The notes under the pieces are model-generated. The model saw nothing but the letters and a program-made list of their open reading frames with translations. It was not told the origin of the DNA and made no database searches. From positions 1 to 17,248 of the forward strand of contig JAEWMO010000024.1 of NCBI GenBank assembly GCA_023457135.1: 17,248 nt of DNA. The letters run 5' to 3'. The translations under genes and the position numbers were made by a program. Positions 1 through 7,624 of the stretch are shown piece by piece. How positions within the stretch are numbered: the stretch's first letter is position 1; every line of letters begins with the position of its first letter. This DNA is from Methanobacteriota archaeon (GTDB taxonomy: Archaea; Halobacteriota; Methanomicrobia; Methanomicrobiales; Methanoculleaceae).

Positions 1-2430
1 GGCAATGCCTTAAACTGGTGCTATATCGACTTCATCGCGCGGTACAAGCGCATGCGCGGCTACAACGTCATGTTCCCGCAGGGATGGGACTGCCACGGCC
101 TCCCCACCGAGGTGAAGGTCGAGGAGACCTACGGGATCACCAAGAACGATGTGCCGCGGGAGAAGTTCAGAGAGATGTGCCGCGACCTCACGATCGGAAA
201 CATCGAGAAGATGCGGACGACCATGCGGCGGCTCGGCTTCTCGACTGACTGGAGCCACGAGTACATCACCATGCTTCCGGACTATTACCGGAAGACCCAG
301 GCATCGTTCCTGAAGATGCTCAAGGCCGGCGACATCTACCAGAGCGAGCATCCCGTGAACTTCTGCACCCGGTGCGAGACGGCCATCGCGTTTGCCGAGG
401 TCAACTACGCTCCCCGGACGACCAAACTCAACTACTTCGACTTTGACGGCATCGAGATCGCCACCACCCGGCCCGAACTCCTCGCTGCCTGCGTTGCTGT
501 GGCGGTCCACCCCGAAGACGAGCGCTACCGCGGGCAGAAGGGTAAGAGACTCACGGTCCCGATCTTCGGCCACCAGGTGCCGGTGATCGAGGATGCCGTG
601 GTCGACCCGGCCTTCGGCAGCGGCGCGGTGATGATCTGTACGTTCGGCGACAAGACGGACGTCTACTGGTGGAAGCAGCACGGTCTCGAACTCCGCAAAG
701 CGATCGACCGCAAGGGCATCATGACCGCGACGGCGGCACCCTACGCGGGGATGACCTCGGAGGCCTGCAGGAAGGCGATCCTTGCCGATATGGAAGAGGC
801 GGGGATCCTGAAGCGGCAGGAGGAGCTCGAACAGCGGGTGGGAACCTGCTGGCGGTGCAAGACCCCGATCGAGATCCTCTCGGAGCGCCAGTGGTTCGTG
901 AAGGTCCACCAGGACCAGATCCTCGAGCAGGCGAGGAAGATCTCCTGGACGCCGGAGCATATGTTCATCCGGATGGAGAACTGGGCGAACTCGATGGAAT
1001 GGGACTGGTGCATCTCCCGGCAGCGGATCTTCGCGACCCCGATCCCGGTCTGGTTCTGTGCCGCCTGCGGCGAGATGGTCCTCCCCGCTGCAGAAGACCT
1101 TCCCATCGACCCGACGGTCGACAAGCCGAAAGCCCCCTGCCCGAAGTGCGGCGCATCGGAGTTCGTCGGCGAGAAAGACGTCCTCGACACCTGGATGGAC
1201 TCCTCGATATCGGTGCTCCACGTCACCGGGTGGGACGGGTCCGACGCAAAGCCTCCGCTCTTCCCGGCGCAGATCCGCCCCCAGGGCCACGATATCATAC
1301 GGACCTGGGCGTTCTACACCATCCTCCGGGCGAACGCCCTGGCCGGCGGCCACCCCTGGGACGAGATTCTCGTCAACGGCATGGTGCTCGGGATAGACGG
1401 GTTCAAGATGAGCAAGAGCCGCAACAACATCATCTCCCCTGAGGAGATCGTCGGGCAGTACGGTGCGGACGCACTGAGACAGTGGGGCGCCGGGGGTGCC
1501 GCGACCGGTTCGGACATCATGTTCAACTGGAACGACGTCGTTGCCGCGTCCCGGTTCCAGACCAAGCTCTGGAACATCTTCAGGTTCGTCATGGGCCACC
1601 TGGAGTCAGGAGCAGGGGCAGCGGCGCCGGTGACGGAGCTCACCGACCGGTGGCTGCTCGTCAGGCTCTCCGAGACCGTCGCAGAGGTCACCGCCGCGAT
1701 GGAAGGCTACCAGTTCGACCGGGCGCTCAGGGCGATCCGGGAGTTTGCCTGGAACACGCTTGCCGACGACTACATCGAGATCGCGAAAGGCCGCCTGTAT
1801 GCAGAGGACGCGAGCAGGGCAAGCGCGTGCAGCGCCCTCGCGACGACCATGGACGTCCTCTGCCGCCTCCTCGCCCCGATCATCCCGCACTTCGCCGAGG
1901 AGTGCTACCACAACCTCACCGGAAAGAGCGTGCACACGGAGGCCTGGCCGGAGTTTGCGTATGCCGACGACGAGGCAAAGCGCCACGGCGACCTCCTGGT
2001 GAAGACGATCGCCGAACTCCGTCGCTACAAGCACGACAAGGGCATGGCGCTGAACGCGCCGCTCGGCCACGTGATGATCTACGCACCCGAGCCGGTCGAC
2101 GATGCCGGCGATGCCGGAAGAGCGCTCAACGCCGACGCCCACTGGTCCACCGGCACGCCCCGGCTTGAGGAGGTCGTGGACGGTGTGGACTTCAATATGG
2201 CGATCATCGGCCCCTCGTTACGGAAGCAGGCCCGCGGGTTCATGGAGGCCGTCCAGGCCCTCCCGCCCGAACTGCTCAAGAACCCGCCCGCGACCGTCAC
2301 GGTCGACGGTGCAGAGATCCCGGTCCCGGCCGGCTCCTTCACGCCGAAGGTCGCCTACCGGGTTGCCGGGGAAGAAGTGGACGTCCTCACGCTCGGGGAC
2401 GTGATCGTGACGATTGGACACCAGTCCTGA
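1..2430 (+). CDS. valS: valine--tRNA ligase, 3' part (5' end outside window)
   Basis: Class I aminoacyl-tRNA synthetase that charges tRNA-Val with valine in the cytoplasm. The frame is open from base 1, where it reads GNALNWCYIDFIARYKRMRG, so the N-terminus with the HIGH-type motif lies upstream; 809 residues remain. Visible parts are the start of the catalytic domain (MFPQGWDCHGLP), the CP1 editing domain with its TTRPE motif, several CxxC pairs (CTRC, CWRC, CAAC, CPKC) that suggest zinc knuckles, and the KMSKS loop at bases 1405-1419. The remainder is the anticodon-binding domain. There is no internal frameshift. Its last 44 bases run antisense to the end of tmk. Isoleucyl- and leucyl-tRNA synthetases are the main alternatives, but the GNALNW and QGWDCHGLP context fits ValRS best. 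Confidence 0.96.
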   Translation, partial: GNALNWCYIDFIARYKRMRGYNVMFPQGWDCHGLPTEVKVEETYGITKNDVPREKFREMCRDLTIGNIEKMRTTMRRLGFSTDWSHEYITMLPDYYRKTQASFLKMLKAGDIYQSEHPVNFCTRCETAIAFAEVNYAPRTTKLNYFDFDGIEIATTRPELLAACVAVAVHPEDERYRGQKGKRLTVPIFGHQVPVIEDAVVDPAFGSGAVMICTFGDKTDVYWWKQHGLELRKAIDRKGIMTATAAPYAGMTSEACRKAILADMEEAGILKRQEELEQRVGTCWRCKTPIEILSERQWFVKVHQDQILEQARKISWTPEHMFIRMENWANSMEWDWCISRQRIFATPIPVWFCAACGEMVLPAAEDLPIDPTVDKPKAPCPKCGASEFVGEKDVLDTWMDSSISVLHVTGWDGSDAKPPLFPAQIRPQGHDIIRTWAFYTILRANALAGGHPWDEILVNGMVLGIDGFKMSKSRNNIISPEEIVGQYGADALRQWGAGGAATGSDIMFNWNDVVAASRFQTKLWNIFRFVMGHLESGAGAAAPVTELTDRWLLVRLSETVAEVTAAMEGYQFDRALRAIREFAWNTLADDYIEIAKGRLYAEDASRASACSALATTMDVLCRLLAPIIPHFAEECYHNLTGKSVHTEAWPEFAYADDEAKRHGDLLVKTIAELRRYKHDKGMALNAPLGHVMIYAPEPVDDAGDAGRALNADAHWSTGTPRLEEVVDGVDFNMAIIGPSLRKQARGFMEAVQALPPELLKNPPATVTVDGAEIPVPAGSFTPKVAYRVAGEEVDVLTLGDVIVTIGHQS

Positions 2431-3004
2431 TCTCGTCGGCGATAAACCCTGCAACCTCTTCTTTTTCAAGCAGGGCATCGACGACGACGAACCGTGTCGG
2501 GTCGGATGCCGCGAGGTTCAGGTAGTTCTCCTGCACCCGCGCAAGGATTCCCGCGTTCTCGAAGTACTCCCTCTGTTTTTTAGGGCCGAGCCTTGCGACG
2601 GCATCCTCGACGGGGAGGACCAGCAGAAACGTCCGGTCGGGCCGTATCGACCATCCCTCGTGGATCCTGCGGAGCCAGAGGAGGGGGTCGGGGAGGACGC
2701 CGTCGAGGACGACCGGCTGGTAGGCGAACCGCGAGTCTGAGTAGCGATCGGATATAACGAGCCTTCCCTCGTCAAGCGCGGGCCGGATCAGCGTATCGAT
2801 ATGGGCGGCGTGGTCGGCGCAGAAGAGGAGCGCCTCCGTGATCGGGTCCATACGCTCCGCAATCGCCCGCCGCACCGACTCCCCCACCCAGGTGGCGCCG
2901 GGCTCGCGGGTGAAGAGGGGGTCGAGGTCGGCGAGCAGTTCCCGGAGACGGGCAAGGAGGGTGCTCTTGCCGCTCCCGTCGATCCCTTCTATCGTCACCA
3001 GCAC
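2387..3004 (-). CDS. tmk: thymidylate (dTMP) kinase
   Basis: Phosphorylates dTMP to dTDP with ATP, a step of dTTP synthesis. From the chosen start the product has 205 residues, the usual length. The P-loop GIDGSGKST lies at residues 7-15, the REPG motif follows shortly after, and the DR motif (ISDRYSDSRFAYQ) starts near residue 84. I chose GTG at 3004 because GGAGGGG (3011-3017) sits 6 bases upstream; a GTG at 3025 is also in frame but lacks such a site. The start overlaps the last 10 bases of the hisA-like gene, so translational coupling is likely. The 3' end overlaps valS convergently by 44 bases. Identity is certain; only the start is inferred. Confidence 0.94.
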   Translation of the reverse strand: MLVTIEGIDGSGKSTLLARLRELLADLDPLFTREPGATWVGESVRRAIAERMDPITEALLFCADHAAHIDTLIRPALDEGRLVISDRYSDSRFAYQPVVLDGVLPDPLLWLRRIHEGWSIRPDRTFLLVLPVEDAVARLGPKKQREYFENAGILARVQENYLNLAASDPTRFVVVDALLEKEEVAGFIADEIRTGVQSSRSRPRA

Positions 3005-3678
3005 GGGTGTCCCCTCCGGACCCACTCGAGCGGAACCGTGCCGCGGTGGACAGCGGTCGCGATGATCGCCCCGTCAAACCCGGTATCCTCGAGGAGGCGG
3101 ATATCGTCAACTCCGGCGACGCCGCCCCCGTAGATGAGGCGGCCGGGATAGGACGCCCGCATCTCCTCAAGGTTCTCCCGGTCGAGGCCCTGCTCGGTCC
3201 CCACAGCCCCGATATTGAGGAGGATGCACCCTTCAAACGAGAACTCCGACGCCCGGGCCAGCATCTCCGCCGGCCGGATGCCCCAGGGGAGCACCCTGCC
3301 CCCCTTGATATCGATGCTGAGATAGCCTCCCCGGTATGCCGCGAGGTCTTCGATCGCCGCGGCACCCGTCTCGGTGCCGATGACCGGCGTCACACCGGCG
3401 ACTGCCGTTGCCCCGGCGGGCGACCGGATGCCCCGGTCGAGGTAGCACCGCTCGACCATGGCGGCGCAACGCCCGACAAGGTCGTCCTGCGGGGTCCGGC
3501 CCTCGATGCTCTCGAGGTCCGCGATGTAGAGATAGCGGGGCGCGAGGGCGGCGAGATACGCTTCCGGTTCGGCCGAGGGGGCAAGGCCCCAGGTGAGCGG
3601 CCGGTAGTCGGCGCGCATCCCGGACTTCCCGTGCACAACCTGACCGCCTGCCAGATCGACTGCAAGAATCAGTTCCAT
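2995..3678 (-). CDS. HisA/HisF-family protein of archaea (function unassigned)
   Basis: A (beta-alpha)8-barrel protein of the HisA/HisF type, about 227 residues. The N-terminal strand ELILAVDLAGGQVVHGKSG, the second half-barrel strand YLSIDIKGGRVLPWG, and the phosphate-binding loops (GGGVAG, then IIATAVHRG) are all visible. Acids stand at D8 and D123, the positions of the paired catalytic aspartates in HisA. Methanogens carry a true HisA plus one or more such relatives whose reaction is not settled, so I do not call it hisA. I start at ATG 3678 because the protein then begins as family members do; ATG 3714 would add 12 unrelated residues. It leads the operon with tmk and is divergent from mfnB, 44 bases away. 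Confidence 0.85.
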   Translation of the reverse strand: MELILAVDLAGGQVVHGKSGMRADYRPLTWGLAPSAEPEAYLAALAPRYLYIADLESIEGRTPQDDLVGRCAAMVERCYLDRGIRSPAGATAVAGVTPVIGTETGAAAIEDLAAYRGGYLSIDIKGGRVLPWGIRPAEMLARASEFSFEGCILLNIGAVGTEQGLDRENLEEMRASYPGRLIYGGGVAGVDDIRLLEDTGFDGAIIATAVHRGTVPLEWVRRGHPCW

Positions 3679-3722
3679 GTCCTCAACGCAATCACTATTA
3701 GGGTGAAGGATCATTAATTTCT
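3679..3722. promoter_or_regulatory. divergent promoter region between hisA-like and mfnB
   Basis: Only 44 bases separate the two divergent starts, so their promoters must overlap or extend into coding DNA. On the plus strand ACTATTAG (3694-3701) lies about 26 bases before the mfnB ATG, which would suit a leaderless or very short-leader transcript; GGTGAAGGATC (3702-3712) could act as a ribosome site with long spacing. On the minus strand AAATTAAT (3713-3720) could be a box A for a start near 3690, with GAGG just before ATG 3678. These are weak matches and the assignment is inference. Confidence 0.35.
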
Positions 3723-4412
3723 ATGCAATTACTCGTCAGTCCGAGCAGCATTGAGGAGGCAAGAAGCTCGCTTTCCGCTGACATCATCGACGTAAAGAAA
3801 CCCTCAGAAGGCTCGCTGGGCGCGAATTTTCCCTGGGTCATCCGGGAGATCAAGAAGATCGCCGGCAACAAGCCTGTCAGCGCTGCAATAGGGGACAATG
3901 AGTATAAGCCAGGTACTGCAGCTCTTTCTGCCTACGGCGCTGCTCATGCGGGCGCTGATTTTATCAAGGTCGGTCTGATGTTCGACGGAGCCGATCGTGC
4001 CCGCGACGTTATCGAGGCCGTGACGACGGCGGTCAAGGAGGAGTTCCCCGAGAAGTATGTCGTCATCGCCGCGTACGCCGATTTTGAGAGGATGGGAACG
4101 ATCTCGCCCTTCGCGATCAGTCCGCTGGTTGCGGATGCCGGGGCCGATATCGCCATGATCGACACCGGGATTAAAGATGGGAAGAGTCTCTTTGACTTCA
4201 TGGATGAGGAGAGCCTGAACCGCTTTGTCGGGCAGAACCGGGAACTCGGGCTGCAGACGGCCCTTGCCGGTTCGCTGAAGTTCGAGGACCTCGATGCCTT
4301 GAAGCGCATCGATCCCGAGATCATCGGCGTCCGGGGAATGGTCTGCGGGGGCGACCGGTCAACCCGGGTCCGGGCGGAACTGGTGGAGAAAGCAATGACG
4401 ATGCTCAGGTGA
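3723..4412 (+). CDS. mfnB: (5-formylfuran-3-yl)methyl phosphate synthase
   Basis: Makes the furan ring of methanofuran, the first C1 carrier of methanogenesis, by joining two molecules of glyceraldehyde 3-phosphate and losing water and one phosphate. The 229-residue length is typical of this DUF556/UPF0264 family. The N-terminal signature IIDVKKPSEGSLGANFPWVI places the probable Schiff-base lysine at K25; a second lysine lies at K82 in FIKVGLMFDG, and IDTGIKDG carries the later active-site aspartate. It is the first gene of an operon with guaB, which follows after 3 bases. Its presence marks the organism as a methanogen or a relative that uses methanofuran. Confidence 0.94.
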   Translation: MQLLVSPSSIEEARSSLSADIIDVKKPSEGSLGANFPWVIREIKKIAGNKPVSAAIGDNEYKPGTAALSAYGAAHAGADFIKVGLMFDGADRARDVIEAVTTAVKEEFPEKYVVIAAYADFERMGTISPFAISPLVADAGADIAMIDTGIKDGKSLFDFMDEESLNRFVGQNRELGLQTALAGSLKFEDLDALKRIDPEIIGVRGMVCGGDRSTRVRAELVEKAMTMLR

Positions 4413-4415
4413 CGT

Positions 4416-5882
4416 ATGTATACCGAAAAGATGCAGATGGAGACGACGTTTACGTTTGACGATGTTCTGCTTGAGCCCGCGGAATCATGGGTCGAGCCCA
4501 ATGAGGCCGACGTCAGGTCGCGGTTCTCGCGGAACATTCCCCTGACCATCCCGCTCGTGAGCGCCGCGATGGATACGGTGACCGAGTCGGTGATGGCGAT
4601 AGCGATGGCCCGGGAGGGCGGTATCGGTGTCATCCACCGGAACATGACCGCGGAGCATGAAGTCGCCGAGGTCCGGATCGTCAAGCAGGCCGAGGACCTG
4701 ATCGAGCGCGAGGTCGTGGCTGTCGGACCCGAGTCCACGGTCACCGATGTGGAACGGGTCATGAGGCAGTACGGTATCGGCGGCGTGCCCGTCATCGAAG
4801 ACGGTAAGGTCATCGGTATCGTCAGCCGCAGGGATATCAGGGCCATCCTCCCCAGGCGCGGCGAGGCGAAGATCACCGAATACATGACCAAAAAACTGAT
4901 CACGGCCTCCGAAGACGTTACCGTCGAGGATGCGCTCGAGACCATGTATGCGAACAAGGTCGAGCGCCTTCCGGTTGTCGACGGAGCGGGATGCCTGGTC
5001 GGCATCATCACGATGCGGGACATCCTCGAGAAGAGGCAGTATCCCCACGCGAACCGCGATGCGAACGGGAAACTCCGGGTCGCCGCCTCGGTGGGCCCCT
5101 TCGACTTCAAGCGGGCCATGATGCTCGTTGAGGCGGGTGCCGACGCGCTGGTGGTGGACTGCGCGCACGGCCACAACATGAACGTCGTCAAATCGGTCCG
5201 GGATATCAAGGCGAGCGTCGCCGTCGACGTGGTGGCCGGGAACATCGCGACGAAGCAGGCAGCCGCAACCCTCATCGACACCGTCGACGGGCTGAAGGTG
5301 GGCATCGGGCCGGGCTCCATCTGCACGACGAGGATCGTCGCGGGTGTGGGCGTCCCGCAGGTCTCTGCGATTGCAAACGTCGCCGAGGTGGCGCACGGTG
5401 TCGGCGTCCCGGTGATCGCGGACGGCGGTATCCGCTACTCGGGCGATATCGCGAAGGCCATCGCCGCAGGCGCGGACAGTATCATGGCGGGCAGCCTCTT
5501 TGCCGGGACCGACGAGGCGCCGGGAAGGGTTACGACGATCAAGGGCCGGCGCTACAAGCAGTACCGGGGAATGGGATCGCTCGGCGTCATGAGCAGCGGG
5601 GAGTCGAGTGACCGCTACTTCCAGAAGAAGGAGATCGGGAAGACCAAGTTCGTCCCCGAAGGCGTCGAAGGCGTCACGCCCTACGTCGGCCGGGTCTCCG
5701 ACGTCATCTACCAGCTCGTCGGCGGCCTGAAGTCCGCAATGGGCTACACCGGTTCAAAGACGGTAGCAGATCTGAAGAAGAACGGTAAGTTCATCAGGAT
5801 AACGGCTGCGGGGTATGGCGAGAGCCATCCGCACAACATTATGATCACCGATGAGGCGCCCAACTACCGCCTCTTCGAGTAA
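4416..5882 (+). CDS. guaB: IMP dehydrogenase
   Basis: Oxidises IMP to XMP with NAD+, the committed step of GMP synthesis. The 488-residue protein has the usual order: N-terminal catalytic barrel (TFDDVLLEP, residues 13-21), an inserted pair of CBS domains at about residues 95-205, then the rest of the barrel with the active-site loop GPGSICTTRIVAG, catalytic C303. The GMGSLGVM and flap regions follow. AGGTGA overlapping the mfnB stop provides a ribosome-binding site for ATG 4416, so the pair is probably co-transcribed and coupled. The CBS domains are present and look intact, so purine-nucleotide control is likely. T5 follows the stop directly. Confidence 0.97.
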   Translation: MYTEKMQMETTFTFDDVLLEPAESWVEPNEADVRSRFSRNIPLTIPLVSAAMDTVTESVMAIAMAREGGIGVIHRNMTAEHEVAEVRIVKQAEDLIEREVVAVGPESTVTDVERVMRQYGIGGVPVIEDGKVIGIVSRRDIRAILPRRGEAKITEYMTKKLITASEDVTVEDALETMYANKVERLPVVDGAGCLVGIITMRDILEKRQYPHANRDANGKLRVAASVGPFDFKRAMMLVEAGADALVVDCAHGHNMNVVKSVRDIKASVAVDVVAGNIATKQAAATLIDTVDGLKVGIGPGSICTTRIVAGVGVPQVSAIANVAEVAHGVGVPVIADGGIRYSGDIAKAIAAGADSIMAGSLFAGTDEAPGRVTTIKGRRYKQYRGMGSLGVMSSGESSDRYFQKKEIGKTKFVPEGVEGVTPYVGRVSDVIYQLVGGLKSAMGYTGSKTVADLKKNGKFIRITAAGYGESHPHNIMITDEAPNYRLFE

Positions 5883-5885
5883 ACT

Positions 5886-5918
5886 TTTTTATATCTCTGT
5901 CACTAACATTTAGTAAAC
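5886..5918 (+). promoter_or_regulatory. leaderless promoter with operator-like dyad for the heat-shock-type regulator
   Basis: TTTTTATAT (5886-5893) lies about 26-30 bases before ATG 5919 and is a good archaeal box A. Transcription would then start at or beside the ATG, and no Shine-Dalgarno sequence is present, so the mRNA is probably leaderless. The same T-run follows the guaB stop and may also end that transcript. CACTAACATTTAGTAAAC (5901-5918) overlaps the expected start site. It contains CTAAC-N5-GTAAA and resembles the sequence at the cdc48 start site, which fits autorepression. Confidence 0.6.
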
Positions 5919-6545
5919 ATGCTTGGGGGCAACGAGGTTTCCCGTCTCCTTGATATCCTGGGAAACCGGAACAGGCGGCGAATAATAGAACTGCTGAGGC
6001 AGAAACCGTGCTTTGTGACCGAGATCTCCGAGCGCCTGGTGCTCAGTCCGAAGGCGGTGATCGAGCATCTGCAGATGATGGAGCGCGAGGAACTCCTCAT
6101 CTCCTGCCTGGACGAGCGCAGGCGAAAGTATTACTACCTCTCCCATGACATCAATGTCATCGTAAACCTGCAGAAGCAGGATGGGGTTACGCTTCCCTCC
6201 GTTGAAGAGGACCAGAGGGCAAGATTCACGAGGAATCTCGCGGCGCTCAGGAGGATGGTCCGGGCTCGTGAAGAACTCCTCGAGAACCTCGAGCAACTGG
6301 AGCGGGAGATTGAATCGAGATTCTCCGAGATCATGCGCACGAGGGAGGTCGTCGCCGTCGACGACAGGGATCTGGACGCCATCCTTCTCCCTCTCTCCCA
6401 CGTCGACCTGACCATCGCTGAACTCGAGGAAGTGAGCAGCCTGTCCACGGATGAGCTGAAACAGAGACTGGGCAGCCTCATGCATATGGGGTTTGTCGAG
6501 CGAGTCAACGACAGATACCGGATACGTGGTACACATGGCGAATAA
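5919..6545 (+). CDS. ArsR/Phr/HSR1-type winged-helix transcriptional regulator
   Basis: 208-residue DNA-binding protein. Residues 7-60 (VSRLLDILGNRNRRRIIELL, then CFVTEISERL and PKAVIEHLQMM) form an ArsR-like helix-turn-helix, followed by a wing (DERRRKYYYLS). Residues 105-142 are charged and probably coiled coil; residues 161-204 look like a second winged-helix unit. Domain order, length and the N-terminal wording (RLLDxLGNxxRRRI) recall from memory Pyrococcus Phr and Archaeoglobus HSR1, repressors of hsp20 and AAA+ ATPase genes; I could not align them. The next gene encodes an Hsp20-fold protein and overlaps by 11 bases. A dyad over its own start site suggests autoregulation. A general ArsR regulator of other function remains possible. 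Confidence 0.8.
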   Translation: MLGGNEVSRLLDILGNRNRRRIIELLRQKPCFVTEISERLVLSPKAVIEHLQMMEREELLISCLDERRRKYYYLSHDINVIVNLQKQDGVTLPSVEEDQRARFTRNLAALRRMVRAREELLENLEQLEREIESRFSEIMRTREVVAVDDRDLDAILLPLSHVDLTIAELEEVSSLSTDELKQRLGSLMHMGFVERVNDRYRIRGTHGE

Positions 6546-6951
6546 TCCATACGACGAGATGTTTAAGAATATCGCGCGGCTGATGGAACGGATCTTAAAC
6601 GAGATGCCCCTCCAGGACCCGAAGATCATCGGGTTCACCATCATCAGCGGCTCCCCTGAGGGTGCCTACCCCGACCTCTCAGAGGAGGACGAGGAGGACT
6701 CCGACGTTGAGGTGGTCGAGGGGGACGAATGCATCTACATCACTGCGGTGGTGGATGCCCGCGCACAGGGTGCCCCGTACGTCACCTTCCATAACGACTC
6801 CGTAACCCTCTGCACCGGGGGTGACGAGGAGACGGTCATCGACCTCGACTGCGAGATCGATATCATGCACAGTTTCTACAACGTGCAGCACGGCGTTATC
6901 GACGCCGTCTGCCGGAAGAAGAACGCACTCGACGAGATGGTCCCGTCCTGA
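6535..6951 (+). CDS. divergent Hsp20/alpha-crystallin-fold protein
   Basis: 138 residues. An N-terminal amphipathic stretch (YDEMFKNIARLMERIL) is followed by IIGFTIISGS, an acidic linker (about residues 48-65) and a beta-rich domain at 66-128. That domain follows the alpha-crystallin pattern in degenerate form: IYITAVVDA, FHNDSVTLCTG, and SFYNVQHGVIDAVCRKK in the place of the usual YKNGVLEV strand. The layout matches the Hsp20 at 9793-10245, including the GF(T/K)I segment, so the two are probably ancient paralogues. I chose ATG 6535; an upstream in-frame start at 6493 would add residues out of frame with the regulator. It overlaps the regulator gene by 11 bases. A chaperone role is inference, since the domain has lost several consensus residues. 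Confidence 0.65.
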   Translation: MANNPYDEMFKNIARLMERILNEMPLQDPKIIGFTIISGSPEGAYPDLSEEDEEDSDVEVVEGDECIYITAVVDARAQGAPYVTFHNDSVTLCTGGDEETVIDLDCEIDIMHSFYNVQHGVIDAVCRKKNALDEMVPS

Positions 6952-7263
6952 AGGGTGGGACGCACATCTCCTTTCACTCTTTTACGAAGATCGCAGGCAG
7001 GGGCCTGCCTCGATGAGGGACAGCCCCGAGGGTCCGTGTCGATATGAGCCTTCGCATCCTTGAAGCCTGAAACCCGGCAGTCGCATTCCATCTGGATTTG
7101 ATAAGGCCGAAGACCTTCGAGAACGCGAAAGGGCCGCAGACATTCACACTGCCTTCGCGGCCTCGCGCCTTCGCGTGAGGCCATGCCTGCATGAAGGCTT
7201 GTTGCGCCGGCTGAGCGAGCAGCCTGTGGATACCTTCCGGTCCGCCTCAAACCCCGGATGCCG
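6952..7263. repeat. intergenic spacer with CTTCGCG-type repeat
   Basis: No credible gene is seen in these 312 bases. AGGCAG-GGGC-CTGCCT at 6995-7010 is a perfect 6-bp hairpin. CTTCGCGGCC TCGCGCC TTCGCGTGAGG (7153-7180) resembles the element at 15963-15981 (CTTCGCGGCTTCGCGTGAG). A degenerate inverted copy, rich in the same words, lies at about 7107-7132. The pattern suggests a dispersed intergenic repeat. Reading frames across it consist of repeat-derived Arg/Ser-rich peptides and were rejected. Confidence 0.5.
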
Positions 7264-7277
7264 AAAAAAGAGAAGCC
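7264..7277 (-). terminator. oligo-T terminator of the Sm/HTH operon
   Basis: Read on the minus strand, the stop codon at 7278-7280 is followed within 14 bases by CTTCTCTTTTTTCGG. A T6 run right after a stop, without a stem, is a common archaeal intrinsic terminator. fbp ends with nearly the same sequence (8218-8227). Confidence 0.55.
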
Positions 7278-7619
7278 TTACTCCTGATACTCTTCAAGAG
7301 CAAGCTGGTACATCCAGTCAAGGAGGAGTGCGCACTCTTCCGGGGCACACTCCTGATCGCACCCGATGCACGGGAGGATCTCTCCGCCGGCAAGGATGAC
7401 GCAGGGGTCGATCGCCTGCTTCTTTGCCCGGAGAAGATACGTCTTGATGCCGTCGCTGCGGAACTCGATGCGCTCGATCAGCCCGGCGTCCAGCAGCCGC
7501 TTCACAATCCTTGAGCACTTTCTGCTGTCGATATCAAGAAGTTTCCAGAGTTCACTCTGGAGGACTCCCTGGCGATGGGACTGGATGACCTTGAGTGCTT
7601 CTTCCTCCTGGTCGGGCAT
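7278..7619 (-). CDS. small winged-helix regulator with C-terminal cysteine cluster
   Basis: 113 residues. The N-terminal two thirds form a MarR-like or general winged helix: EEALKVIQSHRQGVLQSELW, the recognition-helix region DSRKCSRIVKRLLDAGLIER, then a wing ending in KTYLLRAKK. The C-terminal tail has cysteines at 73, 84, 87, 91 and 96 (C-x2-C-x3-C-x4-C for the last four), suited to binding zinc or an iron-sulfur cluster. Such a cluster on an archaeal regulator would fit redox or metal sensing, but this is inference. It starts 5 bases after the stop of the Sm-like gene and shares its operon. I do not recognise a named family member, and the regulatory target is unknown. Confidence 0.75.
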   Translation of the reverse strand: MPDQEEEALKVIQSHRQGVLQSELWKLLDIDSRKCSRIVKRLLDAGLIERIEFRSDGIKTYLLRAKKQAIDPCVILAGGEILPCIGCDQECAPEECALLLDWMYQLALEEYQE

Positions 7620-7624
7620 GGTTA

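Noticed and set aside
10..1599. Long minus-strand frame opposite valS (529 codons)
   Set aside because: It is antisense to a clear ValRS with conserved motifs. Its Arg/Asp/Leu/His-rich composition is the usual shadow in GC-rich DNA.
3715..3731. TAATT/AATTA inverted repeat around the mfnB start codon
   Set aside because: Only 5 bp of AT-rich arms, with no second copy; too weak to call an operator.
3944..5326. 460-codon minus-strand frame opposite mfnB and guaB
   Set aside because: Ser/Thr-rich shadow of two well-supported genes, with no domain features of its own.
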